This document shows positions 1 through 24,897 of a stretch of 64,000 nucleotides of DNA, in pieces. The translations under genes were made by a program, and so were the position numbers. Within the stretch, counting starts at the first letter, position 1, and every line of letters starts with the position of its first letter. This stretch comes from Amoebidium appalachense (lineage: Eukaryota > Ichthyosporea), in NCBI GenBank assembly GCA_963693365.1, contig CAVNZM010000001.1, positions 12,462,001-12,526,000 on the forward strand. Reading direction: 5' to 3'. The notes below the pieces were generated by a model. It was not told the DNA's origin. It ran no database searches and was given only the letters and a program-made list of their open reading frames with translations.

Positions 1-266
1 TTCAGATGTTGCCAAAGTTGTTAGAAGCAAAAAAGGGCGGAGGGTGAAAATGGAAAGAGACTCGGCTGCAAGAGAGAAGCGTGTGCTAAGTGTTCAGAGT
101 GCGTGATTAGTTATTAGTTTTGATCATGACGACATGTGTAAGGTCTAAACAGTGATTTCGTGAACGCGTACGATACCACATGCCAGCACAGGCGTGATAT
201 GGACAATGGGAGGAGAAGGAGCAGACACCCATGCAGCAGTGGAGAGAGAAGGGAAACTGACGGGGA

Positions 267-873
267 TCAAGGTAGGTAGTTGGGACCTGCAATACACAAT
301 CATCAGAGTCGGAAAATTTACACGGTGGGGGTCCATACCGTCATTGGGTTTGGGTGGGGACGTGTTGATGCCAGCATTGTTGTTGTTGTTGGTGCCGGGC
401 TGTGCGGCCGATTCGAGGTTTTGATTGGCCGGGGAGGAGGATTCGCTGCTGCTGTTGCTCTTGCTGATAGCCACCGGCACCTTTGAAATGATAGAGAGAT
501 TAATACAGGAAGGAGGAAGGATGGCAGTGTTACAGACTGGGGTGTAAAGACAAGAAGAAGGTAAGGAGGCGGAAGGGTTAAAACACGAAGGTGGGAAGGA
601 GGTAGGGCAACGAAAGGGTCGGATGGGATTAGTAAATTTGTGGATATGTGCAAGAGGGCAAGTCGCAGGCACATCGAAAGATACTGCAATAGCAGGCGTG
701 AGGGTCGGTAGTTAGGTGGGGGTGGGGGTGGGGTGGAGTGGGGGGTGTGGGGTGGGGGGTGGGGGGATGAAGAGAGGCAGTAATACTTTGCGTGCATAAG
801 TGTGTGTATGTGCTTGTGTATTTGTGTGTGTTTGTGTGTGTGTATGTGTGTGTACGTGTTTGTATGTATCTGA

Positions 874-934
<61 letters not shown>

Positions 935-1841
935 ACATATGTGAAGCAGTATTCAGTTACAGCAATGTGTGTGTGTGTGTGCGTGCACGTGTATGTAGTG
1001 TGCGCGTATGAGCTTGCGTGCTTGCTGAGGCTGTTTGTCGGCTGCCCGGACACAGCCACGAAGCTCGAGTCATCACATTATGTGACAGTGTTTACTTGTA
1101 AGAATTGAACACTTGCACCTACCGCAATAGCCGTTGCCACGATTGCAGCCGCAGCCACGGCGCCGACAATTATGAACAGACGACGCCGAGACTTGGTTGC
1201 CTGTTGCTCTGTTGGTGAAATAGTCATGCGAGTTTACGGTGGTAAGAATCACCGCGGGTGTATCAAAAAGATGTCACATATCCCAAATCGACGCCGCCAA
1301 AGCTTGTCGAAAGAGTTCGAAAAAAACAGGGAAGAAGATGGAGAAGGGGGAGGGGGAGGGGGATGTGGGAGGGGCTTGAAAGGAAGGGAGGGGCCGGAAG
1401 GGGGGGGGGAGGGGGGGGGGGGGGGGGAGGGGGGCTGGGGAGGATGGGGAACATCAGACGAACCAGAAAATGAAGCCTTCTAAAGCAATGGGCTTTACTG
1501 TTATCCCGTGATCTGTTGTCTGCAACCCAGGAGGTACTGTGGGGAATTGACAACTATGAACCGCACGCAGGAACAAGAAAGCGAATTCGAAGGACCGATT
1601 CTACCGGAACCACGAAAAACCTGAGAAGACACAAGAGAGATCCAAAAAATTAGAAGGTCTATGAGTTTTTCTGAGCCGGTACCCACCAAAAGCCATGGGC
1701 AGGGTTTGTAAAAGACAGAAACCAAAAAAGTTTAGTTGCACTCCTAGCATAGGTCGCACGCCTTGTAAACAGTGATGTTCGAGTTAGGTACTCACCTTTC
1801 GGGTTGGCATGGGCCCCGGCTTCGTTGTGTGCGTCAGTCAT
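267..1841 (-). CDS. Candidate small single-pass membrane protein, five exons
   Basis: Not recognised as a known family. Exons in sense order are 1841-1796, 1536-1499, 1200-1123, 480-339 and 286-267; phases agree at each junction and all borders are GT..AG. The product would have 107 residues. Residues 1-35 are hydrophilic and end in the basic stretch KSRRR. Residues 36-58 form one Ala/Val/Ile-rich membrane segment. The rest is a Ser/Asn/Pro-rich tail with a run of five Asn. Lys/Arg before the segment suggests the N-terminus is cytosolic (type II), and the polar tail would then be outside or in the lumen. The stop at 269-267 follows a very short last exon, so the gene could instead continue beyond the left edge, with this being the signal-anchor part of a larger ectoprotein. 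The start ATG has a good donor 46 bases downstream. Exon joining is my inference; no homologue supports it. Confidence 0.42.
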
Positions 1842-2650
1842 TTTTACAACTGCCTGCCAACTCACAAACGCAGAAGTCGGGGACGGAGGTAAACTGCACC
1901 TAGCGAAGCAGGCTTGGATGATATAGGCCTCAAGGGGTGGGCCAAGTTCGGAGCTCCCAAGGTCCTGGGCTATTTTTATATGACAAGATCTGTACCCAAT
2001 CAGAATTGTGGAACAGAATCGAAATCGAAAATATGTTTTAGGTCCGCCAATCGCACGCCGGATGATTCCGAAGTCAAACGCTCCCTCTGCAAACCGTTGA
2101 CGTCCTCGATGCCAGACACGGCCGTAAAAGAAAAAGGCTTGGAGAAAACCGCCATAACAACGATGAATGAAAGACACTGATTTGCTTCTATTTATCACAT
2201 ATATATAATAAGTCAGGTGTTGGACCGAATTAGCGGCAACAACCGAAGCAAAACCTCTGTGATCACAATTGCCTGGATATAATCTGCCGTAATTTGATTG
2301 GCTCGGAGGATCCTTCCAATCAAACGTTTTGTATACTAACCTACAATGGTTAGCCATTTTTTATCCGCAAGATCGATAAACAACATGCCGCAGAAACGCA
2401 TGAAACGCAATCGTACAGGTACCAACCGTGCAACCCTCAGGCTCTGAGTTAGTCTATTCGCTTTCTGGGGGTTGATTGACCTGAGCAGAAAGTAAGCGGG
2501 TGCCAAGAGCATGCATCTTGATATGGACCCCCTTTCCTCCTATCAATGCATGATCATGAATTCGAAATGGACACTGCCATTGCAAGCTGTTACGATCGTT
2601 CGAACGAATTTGGATTGGAAGTGATATGTTGAAGCATTGATGTTCGAACT

Positions 2651-2687
<37 letters not shown>

Positions 2688-2947
2688 TCTCTCTTCCAAA
2701 AAAAAACAAAAACGCAAGGACTGGGGGGGAGGGGGTTGTGTGTGCGCGAGTATGTGTGCACATGTTCTTCTAGCTTCGACGTGTGATTGTGTGCGCGGCA
2801 CTTGTGCTCAAATATGTATGCCCGATTGAGGGAAAGGTGTGTGTGCCAGGGGAAGGGGGGACGAGGATGGGGAGGCGGGGGATTGGTCGTGGTGAGAAGA
2901 CTACATGGGAACTAAGGCATAGAACCAACCTAATCGCACACACACAT

Positions 2948-2988
<41 letters not shown>

Positions 2989-3530
2989 CCACCACCACCA
3001 CCAGGCTGCCGCCGCCGCCGCGCCTTGCCCACGAAAGAAAAGACATTATATAAGGGGGGGGCGAGAGAAGGGTCCAAGATGGACATCATCAACCTGTTCA
3101 TACCGGCAAATTTCCCTAGATAGTCACTTCGAAACACAGAAACAGGTACAAAAGTATACGAAATAATGACATTTTCCCCAAACCAACTTATGCAGGTAAG
3201 ATATGCGTGTCGATATTTAATGTTTATTTGAGCCTTTTCTATCAATTTTGAGCCACAATAGAGTTGTTTAGAGCTGGCTGGCTGCCGGCCCAAAAAATTA
3301 GTGCCGGCCCGAAGAGGTTAAAGAAGTTTGACATGGCTCCGCCAGCCCTAACATAACCCAAAAAACGTTCCCCACATACATGTGGTCTACACGGCCTATA
3401 TTTATTCGGAGCGCTCGCATCACACATTCAATGATTGGTCCAGATCGAAATCGGTTCGATCGAATTCTCCATCTTTAACCGTTTGTGTGAAACTTTGAGG
3501 CCTTACGGTACAATGTATGATAAATAATTA
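1842..3530. other. Spacer between the small membrane-protein gene and LRRC47
   Basis: No exon with coding character was found. It holds poly-C runs at about 2652-2685 and 2949-2987, a short (GT)n patch near 2735-2830, and A+T-richer unique DNA at 1842-2640 that may be the promoter of the leftward gene. The part near 3480-3530 would be the 3' untranslated region of LRRC47. Confidence 0.5.
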
Positions 3531-15282
<11,752 letters not shown>

Positions 15283-16484
15283 ATTGACGCCCTTTACTAG
15301 CACAAACTGTGAAAAAGGTGCTTGTAAAGTAATGACAAAGTTAGGGTTAACCTACTTGCCCCAATCTACTAAAAATCCCTTGCTCTTTCTCTTCCTTCAC
15401 CCGTTTTTCGCTGTCACCTTGAACCAAAAATGTCCCTAAGTGACAGTTTATATATCGGTTGTACTGTCTTTTGCAATGATTGCGCCTTGCAGGAAAGTGA
15501 GGAGGGCAAACCGCTGTCAGTTGCCAATGCCCAAGCATAAGCCACGAACTGAATATATATTCATAATAGATGCTTGTTTCTATAAAACTAAATCATAAAA
15601 ATGTTATATAATAATTAATAAACTATTTACTAGTTCATTTATGGATATTTACTTAGAGTTTTGATGCCTTATATAAAGTGGGTGACAGAATACCCTGCGA
15701 ATCGCCTTGCATCGCTCTGGCATTTCCGATCGGTTGCACAGGGCTCCAATCCCACCACAAAACCGCCTCCCTCTCCACTCCCCTTCACATATAAAAGTTT
15801 TCACTTTCTGGACACCAGAGAAACGGAAACAAGGTGACATATATCAACAATCGATACGTAATTGTGGATTGCAAAGTACACGTAGGGGGTGGCGAAAGGA
15901 GATGTAAGGCTTCTTTTGGAGTTTTTCTTAAGCAGAAACGAGGGGCTCCTGTGGGGACAGACACGCTTTACAAATTGTGACAAATTCATGCTCTTGGATA
16001 GTGAATTCAGCGAGAAAGAGAGTTTGTAGGAGGTAACCTTCTCCTGTGTAGTAGGCTGCTTGTAAACAAGAGGAAGAGTGAGCGGGCGGAAGAGAGCATG
16101 TGAGGTGCCAACGATAAACAGTTAGACATGAAAGACCTAAGAAAACACAGGGAGTGTGGAATTTGTGACAGGTTTCCGAAAGTTTGCAATGAGGGGCAAA
16201 GTTTGTAGGGCAGGCGAGACGGGGGGCAACAGAGCTAGTTATACACTAGACGTATATTGCTTGAAACGGTGTTGCCATTGAAGGTGGTTGATAAGCCGGG
16301 TGCAGCAGCAGGGGTTTTACCTTGCGCTGATAAGCTAAATCCACTTTAGGTCCAACCAGAATACTTCCTTTTTGTGCTTTTGGCTACGAATAGCCAAAGT
16401 GCTACTAGTTTCTCAGAAACTTGACCATTATGTCTGTCATGCAGAAATTGTCGAAATCCCTGGCACCAACACCAAGTTTCAGCC
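15283..16484. promoter_or_regulatory. Shared upstream region of LRRC47 and TFIIA (divergent pair)
   Basis: The two start codons lie 1.2 kb apart and point away from each other. The DNA is unique and A+T-richer than the surrounding introns and lacks long homopolymer runs. TATA-like stretches occur at 15670-15677 (TATATAAA, plus) and 15601-15611 (A+T-rich). No other coding exon was seen. Use as a bidirectional promoter is inference; 5' untranslated exons could lie inside it. Confidence 0.5.
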
Positions 16485-16938
16485 ATGTCACACTCCAACC
16501 AGGCCGTGGTATGTTCCCTGTTGTCATCACCTACATGTTGATGGTCATGCACCCCATCCCACTATTATGCCTTGTATTAGCCTGTGAGAATGGTGTTGTG
16601 CCTGCTTGTGTACCCCATGACACCAGATGAGACTGCACAGCACAGAAATATTTTGTAGTGTTTTCTTAGTATTAAAAACAATAAAGTTTGTAAGACTTGG
16701 CCTGGGCCGCTTTACCTCGCCATGTTGTCTGACCAATTCCGTAGAAAACCCTTTACGAGGATGTCATGAACGATGTCATCCGGAACATGAAGCAAGAGTT
16801 TGAAAACGAAGGCGTTGACGACCATGTGCTGGGTGAGCTTGAAGCTGTATGTCTCCCCCCCCCCCAAACCCTCCACCCCTCACACACACACGCACACACA
16901 TACGCACGCACAGACACATACACACTCATACAAGCGTG

Positions 16939-17007
<69 letters not shown>

Positions 17008-18416
17008 ATTCACCCTGTCCATCCGTGCTTACCCGCTACACCCACATCCACGAGTGTGCATCGATTGTCATGCCGTTGCATGCATTATCGTGTGAGGTGC
17101 TGCCCTTGTTCAACGAAAGCCACACCATAACGTAAAACGATCTTCTTCGTTCTGACCACACATCTCTCTTTCTCTTTTTCTTTTTTTTTTGCTTACCCTT
17201 TTCAACCGGCCGATACCCTACTGCATTCGTAACCAGTCCCATTTGTGTTTTTCTGAAAGATCAATGTTTTGGTGCCCACGTATCCATTTCCTTTTTAGGT
17301 TGGTTAGTGCTGGTGTGACCTATTTTTTTTTCCCCTTTTTCATGGGCAACATGTGATGTGTATACTTGAGCTGATGGTTCGGTGTCTGGGGTGGGTACCA
17401 TTTTATCGGGTTAAACAGGTAAATGTGGAAAAAAGAAAAAAGAAAGAAAGAGGGGGGAGGGGGAGAGCGAGAAGGGGAAGGAGGAAGGAAAATCGGGAGA
17501 GAAGGGGAGGGGAAACAGGTGGGAGGGGAGAGGAGAGGAGAGACAGAAAGCGTGTGTGAGTCTAGCTGCAACCGTGACTTTATTATCCTAATAGTGCGTC
17601 TGTTCCCTCACCCCCCCCCCCCTAATGATGCTTTTGTGGTGCCGAGCAGCTGTGGAGGAATAAGCTGGATGAGTCTGGGGCTTTGTCTGATACCCCCGGG
17701 GAGCCTGCCTACTATGACCCCCACTACACCGTCACTTACCCCCACAACCAGGTATGCACGCTAACGGTTATGCGTGGAGGTGGGGAGGACTTATGGAGCA
17801 AAGAAAAAACGAGGTCTGGATGATGCTGCATAACACACACACACACACGCGCGCGCGCGCGCGCGCACGCACACACATGCACATACCCATGTATATGCAC
17901 ACACGCACACACGCGGGCTCGCATGCACACACCCTCACACATGTGCATGGGCACCTGCTGAGGATGGGCTCTACTTGTCATACATGCTCTTTGTGTGTAT
18001 TCTTTTCATAATCTGCATTATGTTGTCCTTGCAAAATATACGACACAACCTGCAATCTAAAGACCTAAGATGCACACTCTGTATCTGCTTTGCAGAATCA
18101 CTCTGTGTTGCCCATCGTGATTGTGTTGTGTTTACTCTGTAACACATTCAAACCCCCCCGCCCCCCCACTCTTTTTACATGCTAACCCCCCCCCCCCCCC
18201 TTGAAATTTCAGCCGCAGCAGCAGGTGCAGTACACCACGCAGTATGGGCTGGGTGCCCAGCAGGCGGCTACGGCATATGTTCCCCCCCAGCCCGCAGTCG
18301 ATCCCTACAGCCAATTGCAAGTATGTATTCACATCACATTAAGCCCCCCCCCCCCCCCCCCATTCACCGCAACCACACACGCAACACACACACCACACAC
18401 GTGCGCGCGTGCGCAT

Positions 18417-18466
<50 letters not shown>

Positions 18467-19028
18467 CATACACGCAGAAGAAGCATGTTTTCTTGCCTTA
18501 TGTCCGTTTTTTGAGTTGTCTTTTCTTTCTTTTTCTCCCCTTTTTCCCCCTCCCCCCGCTGTCTGAGTTGGAGAGTCGTATATACGCGGGCTAAGGGGTC
18601 GAAACTCAGACCCAATTGATGACTTGGGCCCTCCCTGAGGATGGGCTCTGCTTATGACGCATACTGTGCGCATGGCTGATGTTGCATACTTGAATGTTTG
18701 CCTTTGCATGTGTCCTGCACCATGCTTCTCATCGTGTATGCGTACTTCGTACCGTGTTCCGCATTCAACCCCCCTCCCCCCCCCCCCCCACCCGCACCGC
18801 ACCCATTTCCCCTTCTCACCCCAACGCTGTTGTGTGGTTTTTTCTGTATCCCCATCACAATCTTTCCTAATGGGTTTGCGCATACACCTTACTCACGTGT
18901 TTGCCCGCATGCACGTGTGAGTTTTCTCTCGCCCCTCATCTAGCCTGGTAGATTCGGCAAGGAGTAAATTCGTGGGTGGGTGTGTCGGGGTTGAGGGTTT
19001 GCCCCGGGAGGGGGGGGGGGTAAGGCTT

Positions 19029-19098
<70 letters not shown>

Positions 19099-19320
19099 TC
19101 TTAGGTTTTCTGACTCCCTGTGTAGTACAGTGCCCAGATGTTTGCTCAGCAGCAGCAGCAACAGCCACAGGTCCCCTCTACGGTATTTATCACACACACA
19201 CAACCCTTTCCTCTCCTTCCCTTTAGAGAAAAGAAAGGAAGAAAGAAACAAGAAAACGAAGAAGACACTCCTGCATGCATGCCCATCCACAGGCGTATGC
19301 ACCTGCACAACACACACACA

Positions 19321-19380
<60 letters not shown>

Positions 19381-20369
19381 CACACATGTAACGGGCACTG
19401 ATGATGAATTGACCTCTCCCCGGGTCGGGAATGTGGGCTCTATGGTTATAAGCTCCTGGTGTTTTCCTTTTCCTTAGATTTTCTTTCTTTCTTTTTTTCC
19501 CAGACATGTCGGCATTCCAAATATGCGGAACAATAAACTTCTACCATGTACTTCATATGTGTTTCACCAGCCACTTTTTCCCCTTTGAGGATGGGCTCTG
19601 CTTATTATGCATGCTTTTTAATGTGTGATTTGCGCTTTGCGTTGTGCTTTTTCCATCACGACTGTGTACCTCGTGCTCTGTAAAGCATTTAAACACCGCA
19701 CTCTCAGCAGCGGCGCAAGCATACTTGTTGAACATGTCCCAAAAAAAACCAAAAAAAAAACAACCTACCTCCTCACCCAATCCCCCCCCCCCCCCCCCCC
19801 CTCCCCCTCCCCCCCCTTCTTTCTTTTCCTTCTCTCGCATTGGCTACAGGTCACGGCAGCGGCACAAGCAGTAGCCAGTCAGATGGGGATGGGTGGTGTG
19901 GGCCAGCGCATGGTTGGTGCGGGTGGTGGGCAGGTGGCGCCCCCACAGGCAAACCTGCCGCAGCAGCAGCCACAGTATGGGGCATACCCCCAACAGTACT
20001 ATGCGGCTACACAACAGAACCTCGCACAGCAGGCCAACAGCCAGTACTACGGTGCGTGGGTGTGTGGCGGAGGGTGGGGGTGGTGTGGGTGGGTGGTGTG
20101 TGGGGGGGTGTGTGTGGGTGGGTGGGGGGGGGGGGGGGGGGGAAGGGGGGCGGGGGGAGAGGTGGGCGGGTGTGTGTGTGTGGGGGGGGGGGGGGGAGGA
20201 GGGGGCCGGGGGGATGGGGAGGAAGGGAATGAGGCTTTTTCAAAATTTTGTTTTTTTTTGTTTTTTTTTTGTTTTTTTGCCCGGAGGGAGAGAGAGGGGA
20301 GGGGGGGGGGGGGGGGGGGTTGGAGTGGTCTGGGTCTGCTTGTGTGCGTGCTTGGATTATATGGGGGAG

Positions 20370-20412
<43 letters not shown>

Positions 20413-20418
20413 AATGGA

Positions 20419-20463
<45 letters not shown>

Positions 20464-20799
20464 TGTGTACGTGATCGTGCGCTTTTGAGAGGGAAAGGGT
20501 AGGGATGGAAGGGGGGGGGGGGGGGGGGGGGAGGGATGAATGGGGGAGGGGGGGGGGGGGGGGATGAATGTGTATCTATGTGTTCGTGTGTGTGCTCTCC
20601 CTACAAGGACATCACTGCTCACCCCTCCACATCGCCTGCTCGGTGTACAATCCCCCCCTCCCCCCCCCCCCCCCCCCCCCCCCTCCTCCTCCTCCTCCTC
20701 CTCCTCCCCCTCTCCCTCCTCTCCCAAGGCACATTTTGTGTGCTCTTTGTTGGATATTCTGCTTTGTGTCCATAACACATTCCCTCCCCTCCCCCCCCC

Positions 20800-20880
<81 letters not shown>

Positions 20881-21124
20881 ACCCCCATCCCTCTCTATCC
20901 CCTTCCCAGCCCGTCCCAAGACATGCCAGTTTCAGTTTATTCATTATGTGTTTTGTGTTCAATCAGATGCACTAACATGGTGTTGCAGTGACCAACGTGT
21001 ACCAGCAGTACAACAAACAGCCCCAACTGCCACAGACAGACGGCCCGGCAGACGACACAACACAACTCAGCCCGGACGACGAGAGACGGGTATGTGTCCT
21101 TTCTGTATTCTCTCCTTGCTCAAG

Positions 21125-21155
<31 letters not shown>

Positions 21156-21451
21156 TTCCCCCCCCCCTTCCCGTTGCCCTTCCGACACACTCACACTCAT
21201 ACTCACACTCACTCAACACTCACACCGACCGTATCCCACCACAGCCGGCCCCTCTCCCCTCCTCCTTCCTTCCAGAGCATCCTGTGTTTACGATCCTTTC
21301 CTGCATTACCACGTCATCCCCCATGTTCCCCCGCCCCCCCCTGCCCGCCCTCCCTCTCTCATCCATTCCTCGTCACCGTTTCATGTCTGTTCCGTACATT
21401 TGGTAAGTTCGCGCTAACATCTCTCTCTCTCTCTCTCTCTTTCTCCCCCCC

Positions 21452-21482
<31 letters not shown>

Positions 21483-21922
21483 ACACACACACACCCCTCC
21501 CCTTTTCTCTGTCTGTGCCACAGCTTGCGGACCAGATGCTAGCACGCATGTGCATGGAGAGAGAGGCAGCCAGGCAACCAAAAAAGGGCAACAAAACCAC
21601 CTCCGAAATTCCACAGCTGGACGGGGTTAACGTGAACGCGTCCGGACGGGTAGGTTGTCCAGTGTACTGATGTAATGGTTGTGTGTGATTTGGGCTGTGT
21701 GTTTGTGTGTAGCGCATTAAAAATCCCCCCCCCCCTTCTCTATCCCCTTTTCTCTCTTCCTGATAGGGAATATGCCACCCGACTTATGCTGCATGCTGGT
21801 TGTCTGGGTTTACCTCTTTCTTTTATTCTATATTCTGAATAATATCTCGTATGTGTCTCCTTCGTTTTTTCAAGGTGCACAGCCCGTGCTTAAGTAGAAT
21901 GGACTTTGAGTTACTGTGGACG

Positions 21923-21953
<31 letters not shown>

Positions 21954-21992
21954 TTCTCCTCCCTCCTCTCCTCTCTCCCTCCCTCTCTGTCT

Positions 21993-22023
<31 letters not shown>

Positions 22024-22803
22024 CCCACCCACCCACCCACCCACACACATGCACACATGCACACATACGTATTCCCAGGATGTGCCGCACTTGTGTTGCA
22101 AGCTGTGTTTTTTGCTCATTTGGGCGTTATGTTATTCCTTTATTGCGTATCCACACCACGTCATTTGTTGTTGCGTATCTTCATGACATGATCTGAAGCT
22201 TGCGCTTCACAGGGCACCCCATTCTGAAACAACCCCCCCCCCCCCCCCCCCCCCCCCCCCAAAGGGTCGAAAGTCAGACGCAATTGATGACTTGGGCCCT
22301 CCCTGAGGATGGACTCTGCTTATGTTGCATACTGTGCGCATTGCTGATGTTGCATACTTGAATGTTTGCCTTTGCATGCGTCCTGCGCCATGCTTCTCAT
22401 CGTGTATGCGTACTCCGTACCGTGTTCCGCATTCAAACCCCCCCCTCCCCCCCCTTGAGGATGGGCTCTGCTTGTGATGCATACTCTTATATGTGCTTTG
22501 CTATCTGCATTTGGTTGTGTTTGTTCAGTCATCATGTGTGCTTCGGCCTTCATAACACATGCCCCCCCCCCCCCCCCCCCCCCTTTTCCCTCCTCAACAG
22601 CAATACCAAGACCTAGACAGTGAGAACCTCGGGAGTGATCTTGACGAGCCAGATGAGGATGATGGGGACGAGGACTCAGAGACAGACCACCTGGTATTAT
22701 GCCAGTTCGACAAGGTGCGTACGTGGGTGTGTGGGTGTGTGTGTGTGTCTGTGTGGGGGTGGGGGTGAAGGGGGGAGGGTGTGGGTGGATGGGTGTGGGT
22801 TGT

Positions 22804-22844
<41 letters not shown>

Positions 22845-23167
22845 AAGTGGGTATGTGGGTGGATGGGTTTGTGAGGCGGGGAGGGGCGTGATGGGGTGGA
22901 GTGTGGGTGGGTGGGTGGGTGTGGTTGTGGGTGGGTGGGTGTGTGTGCATGCAATTGTGTGTTTGTATGGGGAGGTTTGGGGGGGGGGGGGGGGGGGGGG
23001 GGGAACAGGTATGTTAGAAGTCTACAAGGTGGCAGCGAATCCTAGAAACCACGGTAAAGGTTTTGTGTCTGTGTGGTTGGATGTGCCTGTATGCTCGATA
23101 GAGGCATGTCATTTGCCTGTGTGGGGAGAAGGATAACGGGAGACCTTTTTTGTCCCTTTCCCTTGGG

Positions 23168-23204
<37 letters not shown>

Positions 23205-23424
23205 AGTGGGAGATATGTTTTCCCTTCCCGGATATGGATCTCCGAAAGCCTTATTCCTTTTATATGAGGACTGGCTGGTTGCTGGCAGCGGGGGCTGACA
23301 GCAGTATTTTTTTCAGGTGACGCGCAACAAGAACAAATGGAAGGTGGTGCTGAAGGACGGGGTCATGCACCTCAACAACAGGGACTATGTTTTCCACAAG
23401 GCCAATGGCGACTTTGAGTGGTAG
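16485..23424 (+). CDS. GTF2A1: Transcription factor IIA large (alpha/beta) subunit
   Basis: Ten exons: 16485-16508, 16745-16846, 17650-17751, 18213-18320, 19126-19182, 19850-20051, 20989-21089, 21524-21649, 22601-22714, 23317-23424. All are in phase and give 347 residues. The first exon encodes only MSHSNQAV; the next opens with KTLYEDVMNDV, matching the N-terminal helical domain of TFIIA-alpha, and LWRNKLDESGA follows. A Gln/Pro/Tyr-rich spacer spans about residues 77-225. An acidic block (about 282-301) precedes the conserved beta domain, HLVLCQFDKVTRNKNKWKVVLKDGVMHLNNRDYVFHKA in outline, ending in FEW like animal and yeast proteins. TFIIA stabilises TBP on promoter DNA in the nucleus. The acidic, Asp-rich region upstream of the beta domain is where metazoan precursors are cleaved by taspase; I do not see a clear QxD-G site. 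Introns hold five copies of a sense-oriented dispersed repeat. Confidence 0.96.
17956..18152 (+). repeat. Dispersed intronic repeat, degenerate copy
   Basis: It starts CTGAGGATGGGCTCTACTTG and ends in a CTCTGTAACACATTCAAAC-like tail followed by a C run. It lies in TFIIA intron 3, in gene sense. The middle diverges from the other copies. Confidence 0.6.
18558..18768 (+). repeat. Dispersed intronic repeat, full-length copy
   Basis: This is one of the two longest copies, about 211 bases, running from GCTGTCTGAGTTGGAG to GTTCCGCATTCAA and then a C run. It contains GGGTCGAAACTCAG, TTGATGACTTGGGCCCTCCC, the core GAGGATGGGCTCTGCTTATG and a long unique tail. A near-identical reverse copy is at 62771-62982. 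It lies in TFIIA intron 4, in gene sense. No open frame was seen, so a SINE or non-autonomous element is the simplest guess. Confidence 0.85.
19033..19095. repeat. (GT)n microsatellite
   Basis: About 31 GT units 30 bases upstream of TFIIA exon 5. Confidence 0.88.
19318..19384. repeat. (ACGC)n tetranucleotide tract
   Basis: About 16 ACGC units in TFIIA intron 5, flanked by CA. Confidence 0.9.
19584..19693 (+). repeat. Dispersed intronic repeat, short copy
   Basis: It begins TTGAGGATGGGCTCTGCTTA, which I use as the family core, and ends CTCGTGCTCTGTAAAGCATT. It lies in TFIIA intron 5, in gene sense. Confidence 0.75.
20110..20560. repeat. Cluster of G runs with (GT)n
   Basis: G tracts near 20126-20142, 20181-20194, 20299-20319, 20431-20462, 20511-20530 and 20548-20563, with a (GT)n at 20371-20410, all in TFIIA intron 6. 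Confidence 0.85.
20803..20879. repeat. (CA)n microsatellite
   Basis: About 38 CA units in TFIIA intron 6, after a C run. Confidence 0.9.
22261..22437 (+). repeat. Dispersed intronic repeat, long copy
   Basis: It matches the copy at 18558-18768 over about 177 bases with few differences. It lacks the first 45 bases, where a C run abuts it. It lies in TFIIA intron 8, in gene sense. Confidence 0.85.
22455..22560 (+). repeat. Dispersed intronic repeat, short copy
   Basis: It begins TTGAGGATGGGCTCTGCTTG and ends CATAACACAT before a C run that leads into the acceptor of TFIIA exon 9. It follows the previous copy by 18 bases, so the two are in tandem. Confidence 0.75.
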
Positions 23425-23557
23425 TGAATTTATCTTCCTTTTTTTTTCTTTTTTTTTTTCTTTTTTTGATTAAGAAAAAGTATACAATGCAATGATCCCA
23501 AAAAGTACACCTAGTATCTGCCTGAAACATATCCCCCCCCCCCCCCCCCCCCCCCCC

Positions 23558-23591
<34 letters not shown>

Positions 23592-24831
23592 ATCGTTCAA
23601 CTTGTTTGGCCGCATGAATAAGGTGTTGATAAATGGGCAGAAATCCGTCTATAGGGCAGGAGGTCCTAGAGATGGCATAAGTTTGTCTTAGACGTTTTTC
23701 GACAGTTACACACAAACACATGCTTGCACGAACACGCCGCGTGCGCACGCACAGACACAATGCGCACGCACAAACACACACACAGTGTCACACATGCACA
23801 GGGGGTACAACGCCCTTGCACTACACCCACACATACGTACATGTATAAATTTACGCACGTGCATGAACAGACTGAAGGCTTAGCGCGTGTGTGCGTGTGC
23901 AAAACATATTGACACGTGTGCGCGTGCTTGTCGGGCGTGTCTCTCTCCCCTGGTGGTGACTTGCTATTACGATGAATCATGCGTTGTTTGGTTAGGCGCC
24001 CCCGCCCCGTTCAAAGAGGGAAAGGGGTTGCAACCATTGTACAGCATTGATTTAAGTTTCTCTCTTTTTAAAGATGTAATAATCGATAATTCGCATATTA
24101 TTGAACATAGTAGATACCCGTACGCTGGTCTATTTTTGGTTGCTGGTTCAATCAAGGTGGATATAGTGACTCCTAGGAATAAAGTTGTTCATTACAAGTC
24201 GGACGGATGCACATGAGTTATAATAAATTTATTGAAAATCATAGGTGAGCATGCATACATATAATGTACACATGGCCAGAGACTCGGGCTGTTCAAATAT
24301 GGTACAGTGTACACGTGACTCCAAATTGGAAATATATCGATATATCGACATCTCAGATCGACTGCCTGCTGCTCACGATCCTGCACATAATCGAACACGT
24401 GCATGTGGGACAAAAAATGGAACACGCTTCAACACGCCACTCCCGAACCTAATTCCCAGCCGTTAATTCACACTTCACAGCACGCTCCCAAATACAGTAG
24501 CCTATATCACACACATGCGCAAATGCACATACACGTGCACCGTGCACATACTGGGAAAGTTGGCGATGAATTAGTCCAAGACATGACGTTGTTGCTTATA
24601 TGTATAAACGACCTAGTGGGTTCCCCACAGCGATCTGGGCCCAATCTCGGTTAGAGTATGTTTTTGTGTACACTGTAGGGCCTCCGGCAGTGTCCAAGCA
24701 ATAAAAAGTGTGTAAACCCCCTATGTAAGGTATAGGACCTATAGCCTAACTTCAAAGTTTCTGAAACCAAGAAAAGCTTCTCCATGATGTGACTTTTTCG
24801 ACTTTCGCAGTCACCGATTGCTGAAGAGTCA

Positions 24832-24897
24832 GGCTCGCTCTCGGGCCTTGCTGCGTTCGGCCCGAGGCTCGCCCTGGCGTGGCGAGCAAAGCGAGCC
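24832..24897. repeat. Nested inverted repeats
   Basis: CTCGGGCC at 24840-24847 pairs with GGCCCGAG at 24859-24866 across an 11-base loop. Outside it, GGCTCGC at 24832-24838 pairs with GCGAGCC at 24891-24897. It could be a hairpin or the remnant of a small element. Confidence 0.6.

Noticed and set aside
1659-2357. Minus-strand frame of 232 residues as one protein
   Set aside because: Only its 3' end, from the internal ATG at 1841 to the donor at 1796, has coding context. The rest looks like random open sequence upstream.
17956-22560. Dispersed repeats as introners (intron-creating elements)
   Set aside because: The copies do not begin or end at splice sites and fill only part of each intron.
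23887-24216. Plus-strand frame of 109 residues
   Set aside because: No family recognised, no splice context, and its first third is translated from a GT-rich tract. Some real coding cannot be excluded.
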